From Haplomitrium mnioides (Eukaryota; Marchantiophyta; Haplomitriopsida; Calobryales): a DNA stretch of 22,752 nucleotides. Where the stretch lies: the NCBI GenBank assembly GCA_049999725.1, contig JBNGIS010032442.1:1-22752 (forward strand), read 5' to 3'. Below the pieces are notes generated by a model. The model did not search any database and was not told the DNA's origin. It saw only the letters and a list, made by a program, of their open reading frames with translations. Positions 19,531-22,752 of the stretch are shown here, piece by piece (position 1 is the stretch's first letter; every line of letters starts with the position of its first letter). Made by a program: the position numbers and the translations under genes.

Positions 19531-20317
19531 ACTTCCTACTCGCCTCAGGTTTGGGTTCAGCTTTCTTGTATCTTCATTTGCTGGCACTTTGCGATGACTA
19601 CTCTCCTTGGCTTGCTTCTTCTTCTTCAGGTCCTTCTTCTTTTTCTTTCTGGATGACTGGTCCTCCTCTGAGCTGCTGCTGCTTGACTCATTCTCGCTTT
19701 CCGAAGAGGACTCGGAACTCTGATCCGTCTCCTCATCACTGTCCGAGGTGTCTGAAGAATCTTCAGAGTCATACTTGGACCTTGCTTTCCTCTGGGAACT
19801 GGTGATAGCAACCTTCACATGGGATCTTGCTGCATTGACAACATCTTGGAGAGTCTATGGATCCGTTTGGCGCACCTAGATCCCAATCCCTCCAAGGAGC
19901 GCTGCCAGGAACCATGCTGTGAGCATTCTATTAGTGGCTAGAGGGTGTAGCTTCCTCGCCACTTTCTTGAACCGTTGGAGGAACCTTCTCACAAACTCCT
20001 TCTTCTTCATCTTTAGCTGCCCCATCTTGATCAGCGCCTCCGTCTCTTCGCCAATCCCATGGAACTCTGTTATGAAGGCCGCTTTGAATGCATGCCAGTC
20101 CCTCTTGACATTGTCTGGTAGGTCTTTGTACCAAGGCTGGGCCTCTCCCTTTAGCATTGCTGGTAGGATTCCAATCTTGATGTGGGCTTCCTCATTTGTT
20201 GCTGCAGTGTTCTCAAGGTCATCCAGCCATGCATTTGGGTCATCCTTTGGGCGTCCCTTGAAAGACTTGTATTTAAATCTCCCCCAAAAGCCGAGAAGGT
20301 GGTACAGGGTTCGCCAT
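19501..20317 (-). pseudogene. gag: Gypsy gag (capsid region)
   Basis: The open frame from about 20283 to 19501 carries a retrotransposon gag domain: FKGRPKDDPNAWLDDLE, then GEAQPWYKDLPDNVKRDWHAF, then FRRFLQRFKKVARKL-like helices (here FVRRFLQRFKKVARKL). After the domain come two TAG stops (19876-19878, 19855-19857), both in codons that would be Gln by a CAG to TAG change. A striking low-complexity tail follows: about 50 Ser/Asp/Glu residues, then a Lys run. The start is uncertain. An ATG at 20315-20317 (MANPVPPSRLLGE) is in another frame, so a frameshift near 20275-20290, perhaps in the G-run there, would be needed to join it to the domain. Confidence 0.85.
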
Positions 20318-20497
20318 CCCTCCACTGGCTACTGCCACTTCCACCCAGAAATCTCTTCTTTCCGCCACTCTTCCTTAATAGGCTCAACCCCTAGTTGCTC
20401 TGTTTCTCAAGAGTGGCTTTCTCACCAACTGACTTGAGTTTCTTGTGCACAAAGTGGTCTCTCTGGTTCGGGTTGGTCTCAGGTTTTTCAAACCTTT
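20318..20497 (-). other. Gypsy leader between primer-binding site and gag
   Basis: About 180 bp separates the primer-binding region from the proposed gag ATG. It contains stops in all three - strand frames and no recognised motif. It is a short untranslated leader. Confidence 0.55.
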
Positions 20498-20516
20498 GGC
20501 CCTCCTTCTAGCACCA
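20498..20516 (-). promoter_or_regulatory. Candidate gypsy primer-binding site
   Basis: On the - strand, eight bases after the LTR end (..gcaaca, then tgaatttt), the sequence reads tggtgctagaaggagggcc. Starting with TGG, it would pair with a tRNA 3' CCA end. I could not match it from memory to a common plant tRNA such as initiator Met, so the identity of the primer is open. Confidence 0.55.
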
Positions 20517-20524
20517 AAAATTCA

Positions 20525-22752
20525 TGTTGCTCCCCTGTTCCAGGCCTTAACCTTCTCAGTCACCTCTTTGGAGGCAAGGGAGGACAGGTTACGGGCTTTC
20601 AAGTTCTTTTCTGAGATGGCCCCTTACTAGTTATTGTTTTTGGCCTTAAGGGCTTTCCCCTTCCTTATAGGCCTTATGTTCACCACTCACTCTTCTTTAG
20701 TTTGCACTCAACTCATTCATTCAGAACCCCAGTCCACATTCATCACTCCCAGCATTCGTGTAATTTTTTCCATATATTCCAAAGGTCCAAACCTGGGACC
20801 CTGCCACCTTATTTGTGCTTGGGGTAGAATAGATGCTCGTGACCTGCACCACTTGAACAATACAACAAGGCTGGACTCCCCCTCTCAGGGTTGTCTCAGA
20901 GCTAAAACAGATTATCCTAACTATCCTAATGTGATCTACTTCCTAACTATGCAATCAGATCAGGAACAAATAGCATTCTCCTCCAGGATACCAAAATTGT
21001 GTCGAGGGATTGGACTCCCCCTCTAAGGCTGTTCCCAAGGTCTGCTCAACTATTCCGATGCTTTCTAATCTAATAAGTCACTAGGACATAATGCAGAAAG
21101 AAAATCTAGCTACATAGATATAGACAAGCGATTTATACACTATATGCAAGAGAAAACAGAGTCCTTGAAGGCCCTCTGGATTTCTACAACTGATACTTCC
21201 CTTATGAGTCTTGCTGCCTTACAACCTGCAGCCCAGCAACCCACACACCCTCCTCTCTCGATAGTTTTTTAACTTCCCTCGCGAGAAGCCTTGCTTTTAC
21301 TTCCTCATGCTAGGAAGAGAGTTTCTTTGACTTCCACCTCTGGAAGACAACTTTCCTAGCTGCAGGTAGCTCACTCCACCCTCGAGCCTTGACGGGTTAT
21401 ACCGCGTAGTGCGCATGCACTAACGCAGCCCCCCCTCTCAGCTCCACTTGAAGAGTCACACTAGAGTGTACTCCAAACACTCTGGGCTGATGCACTGACA
21501 CAAGGAAATGTCGAGACGACTCCAAGCTCCTCACTTGGTAGCCTCTCTTTAGTTCTCGGCAAGTCAGAATCCCTTCGAACTATCATATTAATCCCTCTCC
21601 GCTCTGGTCCACCGGCAAGGATGAGGTCACTTGGATCGCTCGAGCATCCAGAGCTCCTCGCTCTGCAATCCTCGGCGCCCCTCCAGTCCTTCTCAGAATC
21701 CCCTTGGCCCCCTGGAGCTAGTACCCATGTTTCACATAGTTCCTCACTGAATTCTCACCCTTGCCTTACCATGCGCGATTCCCTTGTCTTGCTCTCACTG
21801 TCGCCCCACAATCGCTCGTGCATCAACCCGAAAGAATTCAAAGGTCGTCGATGCATACCCCATTGTGAGCGTTGAACTCGCGAGCCCGATCCCAAGAAAG
21901 GTCGTTAATCCCGTTGGCTCCATGGAACTGGGAGGTGACGACGCGTGGCGCTTTGCCAAGTAATCCCCTTACAACCGACAAGAAGAGCGCGCCGTGTGTC
22001 TCGTGATGATGAAAGTACAACGATAACACCAACAGGGAGTCCGAGGAATCTTGCAGTTGAGATTCTATAGATTCCCGCGGCTAAGTCTGAAGGGTTCTTC
22101 GGAACAGAGTTTCGAAGCGCCTCGCGGAACCCAGTATATGGAATCTCCAAATATTCCTCTGCAGATCCCAAGTCACCCTCCTCGCGCTACGTCACCCACT
22201 GCATCGCCGTCCGACGCCGCCCTACAAGGGGGTAGGTTGACCGTCGCGTTGACTCTCCCTTCCGTGGTTGACCCACTCTTTGCTCGAGGTCCGATGAGCC
22301 CTTCTCTTGCTGCTACGTGTCCCGTGAGTAGCTACGGGGTCCATGGAGTCGCTATGTCCTCCAAAGAGCGCCGTCCGACGTCGCCCCGCAAAGGGGTTGG
22401 CGGGCCGTCGGCTGATCACCTTCCGAGGTTGACCCACGGAACCCCCTCATTGGTCCACATTATCCGAGGCCCTCTGCGGACTCCCTGCGCTTTCCGAGTA
22501 AGAACTTGTGCCGATTGTTGATGTTTCGTCCTTCTCTCGAGATAAGAACTATGCGTGCGCTTGAGGCTCCCTTCGTTATCTTTTTCGAAAGGTCGATATA
22601 AGAACTACAAGGCCCTTCGTCCCTCTGTCAAACTTTCAGATGTTGCGGTTGGACCCCGTTGAACTTTCGCCTTTGGTCATGCCAAAGCTGCGTTGAATCA
22701 CCCTTTTGACGCCTGCTTGTTCCTCTGTCGGTTGGACCTGCGTTAAATCCCC
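20525..22752 (-). repeat. Gypsy 5' LTR, truncated by the window edge
   Basis: On the + strand it starts tgttgctcccctgttcc, matching the outer end of the 3' LTR at 11514, and runs to the window end (equivalent to about 13738 of the 3' LTR). About 0.94 kb should lie beyond. In two hand-aligned 120-bp samples (12061-12180 vs 21071-21190 and 12361-12480 vs 21371-21490) I count 3 and 13 differences, 14 of 16 being transitions. This is an old but still clearly alignable LTR pair. Confidence 0.93.
22593..22603 (-). promoter_or_regulatory. Candidate TATA box of the gypsy 5' LTR
   Basis: On the - strand the context is gttcttatatcgacc. The 3' LTR has the matching gttcctatatcaacc near 13580-13590, and the solo LTR has gttcttatatagagg at a corresponding place. 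Conservation of this context in three LTRs supports a promoter role, but the assignment is inference. Confidence 0.4.

Larger units (their letters stand above)
11514..22752 (-). mobile_element. Nearly complete Ty3/gypsy LTR retrotransposon, right end outside the window
   Basis: On the - strand the order is 5' LTR, candidate primer-binding site, gag, zinc knuckles, protease, RT, RNase H, H2C2 zinc region, DDE integrase, polypurine tract and 3' LTR. Integrase after RNase H defines Ty3/gypsy. The LTRs are about 3.17 kb. The internal region (14683-20524) is 5842 bp. No chromodomain is visible after integrase, so it is probably a non-chromovirus. The Athila/Tat assemblage or the Phygy/Selgy-type lineages are possible, and I cannot decide between them by eye. 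No env-like or extra frame is seen. Ten in-frame stops, frameshifts and a lost integrase catalytic residue make it non-autonomous. It sits inside the copia element. Confidence 0.94.

Noticed and set aside
1-22752. A new defence system, biosynthetic cluster or other undescribed functional system
   Set aside because: Every recognisable coding region is explained by two retrotransposons, and the rest by their LTRs, leaders and tails. No other protein family, RNA gene or operon-like arrangement was seen.

Overview
This window is plant nuclear DNA made of nested LTR retrotransposons. I see no host gene, RNA gene, CRISPR array or bacterial feature. The evidence for a plant is a Ty1/copia element and a Ty3/gypsy element with plant-type domain signatures, LTRs over 3 kb long, and premature stops that fit decay of methylated cytosine at CG and CHG sites. 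I cannot name the species. A flowering plant is the most likely source, judged only from how familiar the copia gag-pol looks.

Layout. (1) Bases 1-11513 are a degenerate, AT-rich Ty1/copia element on the + strand. It comprises a 5' LTR (1 to about 605, left end probably outside the window), a long leader (about 606-2708), gag with a zinc knuckle, protease, integrase, reverse transcriptase (RT) and RNase H in copia order, and a 3' untranslated tail. Its reading frame carries at least six in-frame stops, several frameshifts and an unidentified insertion of about 170 bp inside RT. (2) The copia integrase is split by 4801-8697, a 3897-bp solo LTR on the + strand. It has TG...CA ends and near-perfect 5-bp target duplications (tctat/tctac). 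Removing it rejoins the integrase reading frame. (3) At 11514, just after the copia 3' tail, a second element begins on the - strand. It is a nearly complete Ty3/gypsy retrotransposon running beyond the right edge. Read along the + strand it has its 3' LTR (11514-14682), polypurine tract, integrase, RNase H, RT, protease, nucleocapsid, gag, a candidate primer-binding site and its 5' LTR (20525 to the window end; about 0.9 kb is missing).

The solo LTR and the gypsy LTRs are related (same termini, colinear shared blocks) but lie in opposite orientation. The copia 3' LTR should lie beyond about position 23,700, outside the window.

None of the three elements looks autonomous. The gypsy element has ten premature stops, two clear frameshifts and a possible third, and an integrase whose catalytic glutamate has become lysine. 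I found no new functional system. The most informative signal is the mutational record: all ten gypsy stops can be explained by C-to-T changes at CG or CAG sites, and none is TAA.
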